Shown here piece after piece: positions 56,048-64,000 of a stretch of DNA of 64,000 nt. This stretch comes from Pseudomonas viridiflava. GTDB taxonomy: Bacteria > Pseudomonadota > Gammaproteobacteria > Pseudomonadales > Pseudomonadaceae. The stretch is from contig NZ_UUON01000050.1 in assembly GCF_900590885.1 (NCBI RefSeq), positions 496,001 to 560,000 on the forward strand. Reading direction: 5' to 3'. The notes under the pieces were generated by a model. The model ran no database searches. It worked only from the letters and a program-made list of their open reading frames with translations, and was not told the origin of the DNA. Made by a program: the position numbers and the translations under genes. How positions within the stretch are numbered: the first letter of the stretch is position 1; every line of letters starts with the position of its first letter.

Positions 56048-57082
56048 ATGGATATCACTGAATTGCTGGTGGCCGGCGTGCGCCGTGGCGCCTCCGACCT
56101 ACACCTGTCGGCCGGGCTGGCGCCGATGCTGAGGATCGATGGCGAGGTTTGGCCGCTGGATTGGCCGGTGCTTTCACCCCCGCAAATGGCGGACTTATTG
56201 AGCCCGCTGCTCAACCAGCACCAGCAAAAGGATTTCGAAACATCTCTTGAAACGGATTTTGCCTTCGAGCTGTCTGGGGTCGCGCGGTTCCGGGCCAATG
56301 TCTTTCAGCAGGACCGCGGCATGGGGGCGGTATTTCGCACCATCCCCTCGAGGGTCCAGAGCCTGGAGAGCCTTGGCCTGGGGGAGGTGTTCCAGCGTAT
56401 CGCCCAGTTGCCGCGTGGCCTGGTGCTGGTGACCGGGCCCACCGGCTGCGGCAAGTCCACCACCCTGGCGGCGATGATCGATTTTCTCAATCAGCATCGG
56501 CGCCAGCACATCCTCACCCTTGAAGACCCCATCGAATTTATCCACACGCCAAAAACCGCGCTGATCAACCAGCGCCAGGTGCACCGCGACACCCATAGCT
56601 TTTCCACCGCCCTGCGTTCGGCATTGCGTGAAGACCCGGACGTGATCCTGGTGGGCGAGTTGCGCGACCTCGAAACCATCCGCCTCGCGCTGACGGCGGC
56701 AGAGACCGGCCACCTGGTATTCGGCACCTTGCACACCACGTCGGCGGCAAAGACCGTGGACCGGCTGGTGGACGTGTTCCCGGCGGGGGAAAAGGCCATG
56801 GTGCGCACGATGCTGTCGGAGTCGTTGCAGGCGGTGGTGTCTCAGGTACTGGTCAAGCAAGTCGGCGGTGGGCGGGTGGCGGCGCATGAAATCATGCTGG
56901 GTACGCCGGCCGTTCGCAATCTGATCCGCGAAGACAAGGCGGCGCAGCTGGTCTCGGCGATTCAGACGGGTGGGGCGTTGGGGATGAAGACGCTGGATAT
57001 GAGTTTGAAGGCGTTGGTGGGGCAGGGGCTGGTCAGCCAGGCGGAGGCGCGGGGGCAGGCGAGGGTGCCTGCTGATATCTAA
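56048..57082 (+). CDS. pilT: twitching motility ATPase PilT
   Basis: 344 residues. The start is MDITELLVAGVRRGASDLHLSAG; the open frame extends 60 codons upstream across the yggS promoter and is rejected. Walker A TGPTGCGKSTTLAAMI (~130-145), the Asp box LEDPIEFIH, Walker B REDPDVILVGELRD and the PilT-specific retraction motif AVRNLIRED near residue 290 are present. PilT drives pilus retraction. The sister ATPase gene pilU, which follows pilT in P. aeruginosa, is not here; the next gene is a convergent NlpC/P60 hydrolase. Confidence 0.96.
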   Translation: MDITELLVAGVRRGASDLHLSAGLAPMLRIDGEVWPLDWPVLSPPQMADLLSPLLNQHQQKDFETSLETDFAFELSGVARFRANVFQQDRGMGAVFRTIPSRVQSLESLGLGEVFQRIAQLPRGLVLVTGPTGCGKSTTLAAMIDFLNQHRRQHILTLEDPIEFIHTPKTALINQRQVHRDTHSFSTALRSALREDPDVILVGELRDLETIRLALTAAETGHLVFGTLHTTSAAKTVDRLVDVFPAGEKAMVRTMLSESLQAVVSQVLVKQVGGGRVAAHEIMLGTPAVRNLIREDKAAQLVSAIQTGGALGMKTLDMSLKALVGQGLVSQAEARGQARVPADI

Positions 57083-57096
57083 AGGACGCAGATATC

Positions 57097-57190
57097 AATG
57101 TGGGAGGGGGCGTGCCCCCGATTGCAATGGGTCAGCTACAGATGAGCTGACTGATCCACCGCTATCGGGGGCAAGCCCCCTCCCACATTT
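57097..57190. repeat. REPIN, family 1, standard arrangement
   Basis: GTGGG ends outward. The left unit has GCGTGCCCCCG. The inner spacer reads ATGGGTCAGCTACAGATGAG and then CTGACTGATCCACCGC, close to the spacer at 46014. It lies between the convergent pilT and C40 hydrolase genes. Confidence 0.93.
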
Positions 57191-57209
57191 ACTGCATTCC
57201 AGCTTTTGA

Positions 57210-57839
57210 TCAGCGTTGGACGACCCGCAAGGTGTTCTGCTCTTTCGGCAAAACCCGCTTGGCAATCACGTAGTTCTTATCCCAGAACGGCTTCTTCAGC
57301 GTATCAATGCTCACCGATTTCCCACGACGCGGCGCGTGGATAAAGCGGTCATTGCCCAGGTAGATGGCAACGTGGTTAACCTGGCGGCTCTTGAGCTTGA
57401 AGAACAACAGGTCGCCCGGCTTCAAATCCTTGCGATCAACCTTCTGCCCGTGGCCGGCGGCCATGGCGTTGGAGGTGCGTGGCAAATCCACCGCAGCGAC
57501 GTCGTTAAATGCATATTTCACCAAACCGCTGCAGTCGAACCCTTTACTTGGGCTGCTGCCGCCCCAACGATAAGGAGTACCGAGTACGTTCACGGCGCGG
57601 CTGAGGACGTTGCTGCTCTGCTTGGTGTTTACACCCACAAGCGCTGCGCTGCCGTGGGCCTTGCTCACTTGAGTCGGGCGGTTGACGGTCAGCTTTACCG
57701 ATTTGGCGGTGCTTGGCGTGCTGTGGACTTTAGGGGTGAAACCGTTGACGTTAGGAAGACGTTGCTCACGATTGGTGGCGTGGGCGGCCAGTGGCATTAA
57801 TAGGCAGATGGTTAGCCATGTCTTGAAAAATGGTCGCAT
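57210..57839 (-). CDS. NlpC/P60 (C40) peptidoglycan endopeptidase
   Basis: 209 residues with a signal peptide (MRPFFKTWLTICLLMPLAAHA). The catalytic Cys is in SKGFDCSGLVKYAFND (~113), and the His in VNHVAIYLGNDRFIHAPRRGKS. The segment PYRWGGSSPSKG before the cysteine is typical of the C40 fold. It probably cuts the gamma-D-Glu/mDAP bond of cell-wall peptides in the periplasm. The middle region (about 40-85) is basic and Ser/Thr-rich and has no recognised domain. Confidence 0.92.
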   Translation of the reverse strand: MRPFFKTWLTICLLMPLAAHATNREQRLPNVNGFTPKVHSTPSTAKSVKLTVNRPTQVSKAHGSAALVGVNTKQSSNVLSRAVNVLGTPYRWGGSSPSKGFDCSGLVKYAFNDVAAVDLPRTSNAMAAGHGQKVDRKDLKPGDLLFFKLKSRQVNHVAIYLGNDRFIHAPRRGKSVSIDTLKKPFWDKNYVIAKRVLPKEQNTLRVVQR

Positions 57840-58089
57840 TAGGCGTGGCTCTTATGGGTTTGCGCGCAACTTTATAACAGCTTTTTGTGTCGTTCTCAGG
57901 CCGTTTGTCGACTGAACCTTGACGTCAAAATCAGGAAAAATGCGACGAATCGTCACAATTGTCCTACACAAGGCAGGTGGCATAAGGCTTTCAGGGCAGG
58001 GAAGATACCATTGACCGTACGTCGGGCGCCTGTAAAAAAGTCACAAAGAAAGTGAAAAAATTTATCTATCGAGGAAAAAGAGGTACGCG
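57840..58089. other. 250-bp divergent intergenic region
   Basis: Between the C40 hydrolase start (minus) and the TM2 gene (plus). It is relatively AT-rich, with a small inverted repeat GACGA-A-TCGTC near 57944-57954 and the A-rich stretch GAAAGTGAAAAAATTTATC before the TM2 ribosome site (GAGGAAAAAGAGG). Both promoters are expected here, but none can be assigned with confidence. No repeat is present. Confidence 0.5.
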
Positions 58090-58518
58090 ATGAACACCTA
58101 TCAACAGATTGGCCAGCAGCAAGACACCCACAGCAAGGTGATCGGTTACCTGCTCTGGATTTTCGGTTTTACCGGCGCGCATCGCTTCTATTACGGCAAA
58201 CCCGTGACCGGCACGATCTGGTTTTTCACCCTCGGCTTGCTGGGTATCGGCTGGCTGATCGACCTGTTCCTGATCCCGGCCATGGACCGTGAAGCCGACC
58301 TGCGTTTTACCGCCGGGCCTATCGAATACAACATCGCCTGGGTGCTGTTGGCGTTCCTGGGGGTATTCGGCGTGCACCGCATGTACCAGGGCAAATGGAT
58401 CAGCGGCCTTATCTACCTGCTGACCGGTGGCTTGTTCCTGGTGGGGGTGCTGTATGACTTCTGGACGTTGAATACGCAGATCTCGATTCGTAATGCGCAG
58501 CGTAACGGCGGCCGCTGA
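58090..58518 (+). CDS. TM2-domain membrane protein
   Basis: 142 residues. It has two TM2-like halves, each with a hydrophobic hairpin: YLLWIFGFTGAHRFYYGKPVTGTIWFFTLGLLGIGWLID (about 18-56) and NIAWVLLAFLGVFGVHRMYQGKWISGLIYLLTGGLFLVGVLYDFW (about 79-123). The G(A/V)HR(F/M)Y motif is the TM2 hallmark. The function is not known. It converges on pyrC'. A perfect REP hairpin follows within 25 bp. Confidence 0.9.
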   Translation: MNTYQQIGQQQDTHSKVIGYLLWIFGFTGAHRFYYGKPVTGTIWFFTLGLLGIGWLIDLFLIPAMDREADLRFTAGPIEYNIAWVLLAFLGVFGVHRMYQGKWISGLIYLLTGGLFLVGVLYDFWTLNTQISIRNAQRNGGR

Positions 58519-58542
58519 ATCTCTCTAGCCACATAGAGATGC

Positions 58543-58576
58543 AAATGTGGGAGGGGGCTTGCCCCCTCCCACATTT
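58543..58576. repeat. perfect REP hairpin (truncated REPIN), likely bidirectional terminator
   Basis: A 16-bp perfect stem starting AAATGTGGGAGGGGGC (58543-58558), a TT loop and the exact complement ending at 58576, followed by a T-run on the plus strand. It lies between the convergent TM2 and pyrC' genes. It consists of REPIN outer arms with the inner part missing, like the element at 1638. Confidence 0.9.
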
Positions 58577-58591
58577 TTTACTGTGCCCGCT

Positions 58592-59863
58592 TTAGGCCTG
58601 GTAGCTGATACGGCCGTCTACCAAGGTGTAACGCACCGTCGCCGGCAGGCTATGGCCGATGAACGGGCAGTTCTCACCCTTCGACAGCCAACGCTCCCCG
58701 GCAACCGTCGAACTGGCTGGGTCAAACAACACCAGGTCCGCCGCCGCACCCACCGCCAATTTGCCCGCCGGCAGGCGCAAGGCATCGGCCGGGCCGGCGC
58801 TGAGGCGCGCCAGCAAGGTCGGCAAGTCGAGCAAACCGGCTTCCACCAAGGTCATCGCCAATGGCAGCAACAGCTCCACGCTGCTGATGCCCGGCTCTGT
58901 CGCGCCAAACGGCGCCAGCTTGGCATCGCGCTCGTGGGGCTGGTGATGGCTGGAAATCGCCGACACCACTCCGGATTTGACTGCCGCGCGCAAACCCTCG
59001 CGGTCGGCCAGAGTACGCAGCGGCGGCTGCACGTGGTAGAGGCTGGAGAAGTCGATCAGCGCCTCATCCGTCAAAATCAGCTGATACAGCGCCACATCCG
59101 CCGTCACCGGCAAGCCACGGGCCTGGGCATGGGCGATCAGCGCCACACCGCGTGCGCTGGTGAGCTGGCTGAAGTGCGCGCGTACGCCGCTTTGCTCCAC
59201 CAGCAACAGGTCGCGGGCCAGGGCCACGGTTTCGGCGGTTTCCGGGATGCCCGGCAGGCCGAGGAAGCTGGCCACGGCGCCTTCATGGGCCATGCCGCCT
59301 TCGGCCAGGTCGCGGTCCTGAGAATGGAAGATCACCGTCAAGTCGAAGGTGGCCGCGTATTCCAGGGCGCGGCACAGCGTGCGGGTGCTGCGAAAACTCT
59401 CCAGGCCATTGCCGAACGCCACGCAACCGGCGTCGCGCAGGGCGATCAGCTCGGCGAGTTGTTCGCCTTCCAGGCCTTTGCTCAGGGCGCCGATGGGGAA
59501 CACTTTGCAATTGCCGGCTTCACGGGCGCGGTCGAGGATCAGCTCGGTCACCGCCGACGTGTCGAGAATCGGCTTGGTGTGCGGCGGGCAGCACAGGCTG
59601 GTTACGCCACCGGCGGCGGCGGCGCGGGTTTCGCTGGCGATGGTGCCTTTGCGGCTGAAGCCCGGCTCGCGCAGGGCGACGTTCAGGTCGACCAGGCCAG
59701 GCGCGGCCACCAGGCCTTTGGCGTCGATGCTTTCAGTCGGGGTGAAACCTGCGGGTGCGGCGCCGATGGCAATGATCTTGCCGGCTTCCAGATGCAGATC
59801 GGTAACTTGATCCAGGCCGCTGGCCGGGTCGATAACGCGAGCGCCAAGAATGCTGAGCTTCAC
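58592..59863 (-). CDS. pyrC': dihydroorotase-like PyrC', inactive subunit of aspartate carbamoyltransferase
   Basis: 423 residues. The sequence is a dihydroorotase homologue, but the metal-binding HxH motif is lost: where active enzymes have DxHxHxREPG, this reads [13 protein letters not shown] (about 55-67). This matches the known pseudomonad pyrBC' arrangement, in which PyrC' has no dihydroorotase activity but is needed to assemble the PyrB dodecamer. The overlap with pyrB by 4 bp (ATGA) couples the two. A real dihydroorotase must be encoded elsewhere in the genome. Confidence 0.92.
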   Translation of the reverse strand: MKLSILGARVIDPASGLDQVTDLHLEAGKIIAIGAAPAGFTPTESIDAKGLVAAPGLVDLNVALREPGFSRKGTIASETRAAAAGGVTSLCCPPHTKPILDTSAVTELILDRAREAGNCKVFPIGALSKGLEGEQLAELIALRDAGCVAFGNGLESFRSTRTLCRALEYAATFDLTVIFHSQDRDLAEGGMAHEGAVASFLGLPGIPETAETVALARDLLLVEQSGVRAHFSQLTSARGVALIAHAQARGLPVTADVALYQLILTDEALIDFSSLYHVQPPLRTLADREGLRAAVKSGVVSAISSHHQPHERDAKLAPFGATEPGISSVELLLPLAMTLVEAGLLDLPTLLARLSAGPADALRLPAGKLAVGAAADLVLFDPASSTVAGERWLSKGENCPFIGHSLPATVRYTLVDGRISYQA

Positions 59864-60864
59864 TGGGCGTTCTCCTGCTCGAATTGACGTTGCGCGGTTT
59901 GCCCGCTCATGGCCATGGACATCACCGCCATGCGTACGGCGATGCCGTAGGTCACCTGGTTGAGAATCACCGACTGGTTGCCGTCGGCCACCGCCGACTC
60001 AATCTCCACCCCGCGATTTATCGGGCCCGGGTGCATCACGATGGCGTCCGGCTTGGCGCCGGCCAGGCGCGCGGTGGTCAGGCCGAACAGACGGTAGAAC
60101 TCACCTTCGCTCGGCAGCAGGCCACCGGCCATGCGCTCGCGTTGCAGGCGCAGCATGATCACCACGTCCACGTCCTTGAGGCCTGCGGCCATGTCGGTGT
60201 AGACCTTGACGCCATACTGCTCGATACCGATCGGCAGCAGGGTTTTTGGTGCGATCACGCGGATGTCCGGGCAACCGAGGGCCTTGAGGGCCAGCATGTT
60301 AGAGCGTGCTACCCGCGAGTGCAGGATGTCGCCGACGATGGCCACCGAGAGGTTTTCAAAGCTGCCCTTGTGCCGACGGATGGTAAGCATGTCGAGCATG
60401 CCCTGGGTCGGGTGGGCGTGGCGGCCGTCGCCGCCGTTGATGATCGCCACCTGCGGGCACACGTGCTCGGCGATGAAGTGCGCGGCGCCGGAGTCGCCGT
60501 GGCGTACCACGAACATGTCGGCGGCCATCGCTTCGAGGTTGCGCAGGGTGTCGAGCAGGGTCTCGCCCTTGCTTGCCGACGAGGTCGACACGTTCAGCGT
60601 GATCACGTCGGCCGACAGCCGCTGGGCCGCCAGTTCAAAGGTGGTGCGGGTGCGGGTGGAGTTCTCGAAGAACACGTTGCAGATGGTCTTGCCGCGCAGC
60701 AGCGGGACCTTTTTAACCGCGCGGCCACCGACTTCAAGAAACGAGTCGGCGGTGTCGAGGATTTCGGTGAGCAGTTCGCGGGGCAAACCGTCGAGGGACA
60801 AGAAGTGTTGCAACTGACCCTGAGCATTGAGCTGCAGCGGGCGCTTGGCATCTAGAGGCGTCAT
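59860..60864 (-). CDS. pyrB: aspartate carbamoyltransferase catalytic chain
   Basis: 334 residues. It joins carbamoyl phosphate and aspartate, the committed step of pyrimidine synthesis. The carbamoyl-phosphate loop is [19 protein letters not shown] (~68-86). Other motifs are [12 protein letters not shown] and the C-terminal [11 protein letters not shown]. The N-terminal extension of about 20 residues is usual for pseudomonads, where it contributes to regulation by nucleotides. It lies 24 bp downstream of pyrR in the operon. Confidence 0.97.
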   Translation of the reverse strand: MTPLDAKRPLQLNAQGQLQHFLSLDGLPRELLTEILDTADSFLEVGGRAVKKVPLLRGKTICNVFFENSTRTRTTFELAAQRLSADVITLNVSTSSASKGETLLDTLRNLEAMAADMFVVRHGDSGAAHFIAEHVCPQVAIINGGDGRHAHPTQGMLDMLTIRRHKGSFENLSVAIVGDILHSRVARSNMLALKALGCPDIRVIAPKTLLPIGIEQYGVKVYTDMAAGLKDVDVVIMLRLQRERMAGGLLPSEGEFYRLFGLTTARLAGAKPDAIVMHPGPINRGVEIESAVADGNQSVILNQVTYGIAVRMAVMSMAMSGQTAQRQFEQENAQ

Positions 60865-60888
60865 CGCGGGGACTCTTTACAAGGCGGT

Positions 60889-61395
60889 TTAAAGGGCAAG
60901 GTCTTGCAGTTCGAGTTCGAGCGGCGTGGGACCGGACAATTTTACCCGTTGCTGGGGTTGCAGCGACAGGGTGGCGCCGACCACATCCGGGCTGATCGGC
61001 AGTTCGCCGGCGTCCAGGTCCAGCAGGCAGACCAGCGTGATGCTGGCCGGGCGGCCGTAGTCGAACAGTTCATTCATGGCGGCGCGGATGGTGCGCCCGC
61101 TCATCAGCACGTCGTCGATCAGCACCAGGTGCTGGCCTTCGACTTCGAACGGCAGCGCCGAAGGCTGCACTTGCGGGTGCAGGCCGTTCTGGCTGAAGTC
61201 GTCGCGATAGAAGGACACGTCCAGGGTGCCCAGCGGCGACTCGCTGCCCAGCGCTTCCAGCAACGCCTGGGCCACCCACACGCCGCCGGTGCGAATGCCG
61301 ATGAAACGTGGCTCGCTGATGGCGCGGTGTTGCAGGTGGGCCGTCAGGCTCGTCGCCATCTGGCTGATCAGTTCGGCGGGATTGGGCAGGCTCAT
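60889..61395 (-). CDS. pyrR: PyrR, uracil phosphoribosyltransferase-like regulator
   Basis: 168 residues. The start is [21 protein letters not shown] with ribosome site AGAAGGAG; a 10-codon upstream extension has no such site. The PRPP-binding motif is [22 protein letters not shown] (~93-114). In Gram-positive bacteria PyrR binds pyr mRNA leaders to control attenuation; in pseudomonads it heads the pyrRBC' operon, but its regulatory mechanism is less clear. A strong terminator lies just upstream of its start. Confidence 0.95.
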   Translation of the reverse strand: MSLPNPAELISQMATSLTAHLQHRAISEPRFIGIRTGGVWVAQALLEALGSESPLGTLDVSFYRDDFSQNGLHPQVQPSALPFEVEGQHLVLIDDVLMSGRTIRAAMNELFDYGRPASITLVCLLDLDAGELPISPDVVGATLSLQPQQRVKLSGPTPLELELQDLAL

Positions 61396-61441
61396 GGGTG
61401 CTCCTTCTAGGTCTCGCGCAGGCAAGATCCGGGCTCAAACG

Positions 61442-61465
61442 TAAAAAGACGCGGCAAGCCGCGTC
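61442..61465 (-). terminator. Rho-independent terminator between ruvX and pyrR
   Basis: On the minus strand an 8-bp stem GACGCGGC / GCCGCGTC is followed directly by TTTTTAC. It starts 2 bases after the ruvX stop and ends 46 bases before the pyrR ATG. It could end the algH-ruvX transcript or act as an attenuator in front of the pyr operon. Confidence 0.82.
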
Positions 61466-61467
61466 AG

Positions 61468-61905
61468 TCAGGATTCAAATAAAGCGGTGTTTTCATCCAG
61501 CCAACCCTGCAACAGCAAGGCGGCGGCAATGGCGTCCACGGGGTTGTCGCGGTAACTGCCCTTCTGCCCTCCACGGTCGCGGCGCTCACCCTTGGCTTCA
61601 AAGGTGGTCAGGCGTTCGTCGTGGGTATAGAAGGGGATGTTGTAGCGGCCATTGAGGCGACGGGCGAATTTTTCGGCGCGCAGGCACATGTCGCTGGGGG
61701 TACCGTCCATGTTCAGCGGCAGGCCGACCACCACGGCGTCGGGCTTCCACTCCTTGATCAGGGCCTCGACCTGGTTCCAGTCCGGTATGCCGTTCTGGGC
61801 CTTGAGGGTGCACAGCTCGCGGGCCTGGCCGGTGATGACCTGGCCGACCGCAACGCCGATCTGTTTGGTGCCGTAATCAAACCCGAGGATCAGACGCAAA
61901 GCCAT
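61468..61905 (-). CDS. ruvX: Holliday junction resolvase-like YqgF/RuvX
   Basis: 145 residues, RNase H fold. The first acidic residue is in RLILGFDYGTKQIGVAVGQ (Asp10), and VVGLPLNMDGTPSDMCLRAEKFA and the late DERLTT ... VDAIAAALLLQGWLD are typical. YqgF proteins are needed for processing of the 16S rRNA precursor 5' end. The start overlaps the algH stop by one base (TGATG), so it is coupled to algH. Confidence 0.95.
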   Translation of the reverse strand: MALRLILGFDYGTKQIGVAVGQVITGQARELCTLKAQNGIPDWNQVEALIKEWKPDAVVVGLPLNMDGTPSDMCLRAEKFARRLNGRYNIPFYTHDERLTTFEAKGERRDRGGQKGSYRDNPVDAIAAALLLQGWLDENTALFES

Positions 61906-62474
61906 CAGGCGTGCCCCGCCTGGCTGGTCAGCAGGCTGAGGTTGACCCGCAGCTTGGCCGCCGCCGCTTCCAGGCGCAGCTCACTGGGGGTGTTGAACAG
62001 GATGTCGGCGTCGAACGGGCACGTCAGCCAGGCATTGCTGGCGAGTTCCGCCTCCAGCTGGCCCGCGTCCCAGCCGGCATAGCCGAGGGTGATCACGCTG
62101 TGCTCGGGGCCTACGCCGTCGGCGATGGCGAACAACACGTCCTGGGAGGTGGACAGTGACACGCCGTCCAGGTCGACCGTGGCCTGAAACTTGGGCCCGG
62201 TGGGGTGCAGCACAAAACCGCGATCGGTCTGCACCGGCCCGCCGATGTAGATCGGCACATGCTGGCAGCGGGCCGGCGGGTCGATTTCGGGGCGCAACTG
62301 CTCAAGGATGTCCGCCAGGTTCAGCTCCTGCGGGCGGTTCACCACCAGCCCCATGGCACCATTGGCCGTGTGCTCGACTATATAGGTCAAGGTCTGCGCA
62401 AAGTTCGGGTCGGCCATGTGGGGCATGGCGATCAGGAATTGGTGCTTGAGGTAGGTCGGGCTGACATTTTTCAT
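61905..62474 (-). CDS. algH: YqgE/AlgH-family protein
   Basis: 189 residues. The start is the ATG giving MKNVSPTYLKHQFLIAMPHMADPNF; an 18-codon upstream extension is not family-like. Signatures are TYIVEHTANGAMGLVVNRP, YIGGPVQTDRGFVLH and ITLGYAGWDAGQLEAELASNAWL. AlgH is named for an effect on alginate production in P. aeruginosa, but its biochemical activity is unknown. It is conserved upstream of ruvX and is cotranscribed with it. Confidence 0.93.
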   Translation of the reverse strand: MKNVSPTYLKHQFLIAMPHMADPNFAQTLTYIVEHTANGAMGLVVNRPQELNLADILEQLRPEIDPPARCQHVPIYIGGPVQTDRGFVLHPTGPKFQATVDLDGVSLSTSQDVLFAIADGVGPEHSVITLGYAGWDAGQLEAELASNAWLTCPFDADILFNTPSELRLEAAAAKLRVNLSLLTSQAGHA

Positions 62475-62541
62475 GTCCGCTAGTGTGGCGTTGGAGGGGC
62501 GAACTGACAAGCTGGGGATGTGTGGCAAGGGGTAATTGTCA

Positions 62542-63447
62542 TCAATTGCTCGACAAGCGATCGCCCTTGGCGAACTTCCAGGTGCGGATGATTTCCAGGC
62601 GGTCGATGTCGTTCAGGTCGCCGGTAAACGGCGCGAAAGGCGCAGCCAGGCGCACGATGCGCTGGGCGGCCTGGTCGAGCAATGGCTGGCCGGAGGACTC
62701 CAGCACCTGCACTTCATAGAGCGAACCATCGCGGTTGATCGACACCAATAGACGCAAATTACCGTAGATCTGCTGGCGCCGGGCCTCGTCCGGGTAATTG
62801 AGGTTGCCGATGCGCTCGACCTTCTTGCGCCACTCGTCCTTATACCAGGCGCCTTTGTCGCGCATGGTCGAGGCTGCGTTCAGCCGGTAGATGCGCGGGC
62901 GCTTGGCGTACAGCTGCTGTTCGTTGGCCAGTTCGGCTTCCAGGCTGGAAATTTCGTCGGACAGCGTTGAGCTGTCGAACGTCGGCGCAGGTTTCACCGG
63001 CTCGGGCTGCGGCTCGGTCTTGGTCTTTTCGCGCTGGGTCGGGGCCTTTTGCGGCTTGGGCGCGACGGTGGTGACTGCGGCCTTGGGCGCTGGCTGCTTG
63101 ACCTCGGGCTTGGGCGCCGGCGGCGGCGTGACTTTATTGATCTTGTTGTCCTGGAACGGCGCCACTTCGGTGGTCTTGGGCACCGCTTTCTTGTCGAGGG
63201 TGCCGCTGCCCTGCTGGTTGTCCTGGGCGAGAAAGTCGGCCTGCTCGGGCGCTTTTTCACTCTTGAACGTGGCGAGGGTGATTTCCAGGGTTTTGGTGAT
63301 TTGCTTGGGCTCGACCATGGTGAAGCCCAGGCCGAGGATCAACGCGAGGTGCAGCAGTGCTGCCAGGAACAGGGTAAAACCGAGCCGATCAGCCGGGCGC
63401 ACGCCGCTGTGGGAGAGTTCGGGGGGCAGATCGGACGGGAGTGTCAT
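62542..63447 (-). CDS. TonB-family energy transducer
   Basis: 301 residues. The N-terminal membrane anchor is LGFTLFLAALLHLALILGLGFTMV (about 22-45). A Pro/Lys-rich spacer follows (PPPAPKPEVKQPAPKAAVTT and further, about 108-160), then a helical segment with SSLEAELANEQQLYAKRPR. The C-terminal TonB domain is IGNLNYPDEARRQQIYGNLRLLVSINRDGSLYEVQVLESSGQPLLDQAA. It would pass proton-motive energy from an ExbBD-like motor to outer-membrane receptors. It is not next to exbBD and matches in position the orphan tonB3 that lies near gshB in P. aeruginosa, which has been tied to twitching motility. Confidence 0.9.
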   Translation of the reverse strand: MTLPSDLPPELSHSGVRPADRLGFTLFLAALLHLALILGLGFTMVEPKQITKTLEITLATFKSEKAPEQADFLAQDNQQGSGTLDKKAVPKTTEVAPFQDNKINKVTPPPAPKPEVKQPAPKAAVTTVAPKPQKAPTQREKTKTEPQPEPVKPAPTFDSSTLSDEISSLEAELANEQQLYAKRPRIYRLNAASTMRDKGAWYKDEWRKKVERIGNLNYPDEARRQQIYGNLRLLVSINRDGSLYEVQVLESSGQPLLDQAAQRIVRLAAPFAPFTGDLNDIDRLEIIRTWKFAKGDRLSSN

Positions 63448-63524
63448 GACAAGAAAACCAACATCGCGCGTTTCACAGGTGGCGCATGATAACGCAATGT
63501 TGGTTTGTGTCCGGCTGTTCTATG

Positions 63525-64000
63525 TCACTTCGCTTGTAGCTTGCGCTCAATGGCCGCCATCAGCATTTCGCCGATGTTGGTGCCAAATGCGTTGTCGATC
63601 TCGCGGATACAGGTCGGGCTGGTGACGTTGATTTCAGTGAGGTTCTCACCAATTACGTCGAGTCCTACAAACAGCAGGCCTTTTTCCCGCAGGGTCGGGC
63701 CGACCTGGGCCGCAATCCAGCGATCCTTGTCTGTCAGTGGGCGTGCTTCTCCGCGACCACCGGCCGCCAGGTTGCCACGGGTCTCGCCTGCCGCCGGAAT
63801 ACGCGCCAGGCAGTAATCCACCGGCTCGCCGTCGATCATCAGGATGCGCTTGTCGCCGTCCTTGATCGCCGGAATGTACGCCTGGCCCATGATCTGCTGG
63901 GTGCCCAGCACGGTCAGGGTTTCGAGGATCACCGACAGGTTCGGGTCGCCGGCGCGATGACGGAAAATCGAGGTGCCGCCCATGCCGTCCAGCGGCTTGA
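63525..64000 (-). CDS. gshB: glutathione synthetase, 3' part
   Basis: The 5' end lies beyond the window; about 158 residues of the C-terminal part are visible, in frame to the last base ([14 protein letters not shown]). ATP-grasp features are the glycine-rich loop, [37 protein letters not shown], and the Mg/ATP ligands in [26 protein letters not shown]. It joins gamma-glutamylcysteine and glycine to make glutathione. The visible part has no frameshift. Confidence 0.96.
   Translation of the reverse strand, partial: KPLDGMGGTSIFRHRAGDPNLSVILETLTVLGTQQIMGQAYIPAIKDGDKRILMIDGEPVDYCLARIPAAGETRGNLAAGGRGEARPLTDKDRWIAAQVGPTLREKGLLFVGLDVIGENLTEINVTSPTCIREIDNAFGTNIGEMLMAAIERKLQAK

Overview
The window is an ordinary, gene-dense stretch of a Pseudomonas chromosome, most probably from the P. 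fluorescens group. The evidence is the high GC content, the housekeeping gene order (ptsP, lgt-thyA, folA, ilvD, mutM, coaD, ftsYEX-rpoH, thiSG-trmB, hemW-rdgB-metWX-proC-pilT, pyrRBC', ruvX-algH, gshB; from memory the same order as in P. aeruginosa), and a dense population of short palindromic REP/REPIN repeats of the type known in fluorescent pseudomonads. I count 64 protein genes. The first (ptsP) and last (gshB) are cut by the window edges. I found no rRNA, tRNA, insertion sequence, prophage or CRISPR array.

Layout. 1-5.1 kb: ptsP, an NRDE-family protein, a TauE/SafE permease, lgt and thyA. 5.2-8 kb: a divergent heavy-metal pair, cadR/cadA, with a MerR-type promoter between them. 8-14.7 kb: a phosphonate locus made of a LysR regulator, an ABC importer (ATPase, double-length permease, binding protein), an FAD-dependent oxidoreductase and a PhnZ-like HD-domain diiron oxygenase. 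14.7-17.5 kb: a GTPase/membrane protein pair of unknown role. 17.5-25.1 kb: folA, a cystine carrier, a phosphorylcholine phosphatase and a FecI-FecR-TonB receptor iron-uptake operon. 25.2-31.7 kb: ilvD, rlmI, an HDOD protein, mutM, a ferredoxin and coaD. 31.8-36.3 kb: a GMC oxidoreductase, a Tat-exported partner and an aldehyde dehydrogenase, divergent from a TetR regulator. 36.3-46 kb: a rhodanese, a YheT hydrolase, rsmD, two M16 peptidases, ftsYEX and rpoH. 46-57 kb: mtgA, thiamine and methionine genes, tRNA/nucleotide housekeeping, proC and pilT. 57-64 kb: an NlpC/P60 hydrolase, a TM2 protein, the pyr operon, ruvX, algH, tonB and gshB.

The most interesting biology is the phosphonate locus. 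It pairs a PhnZ-type oxygenase, with all six predicted metal ligands, with an FAD enzyme, but has no PhnY hydroxylase beside it. Another candidate system is the alcohol/aldehyde oxidation cluster, in which a GMC enzyme without a signal peptide may be carried out of the cell by a Tat lipoprotein partner. A third notable pattern is the repeats: every non-overlapping convergent gene junction in the window carries a REP element. The pairs come in two opposite arrangements, and there are a few truncated or altered versions.

All functional calls come from reading translations and motifs by eye. No database search was run.
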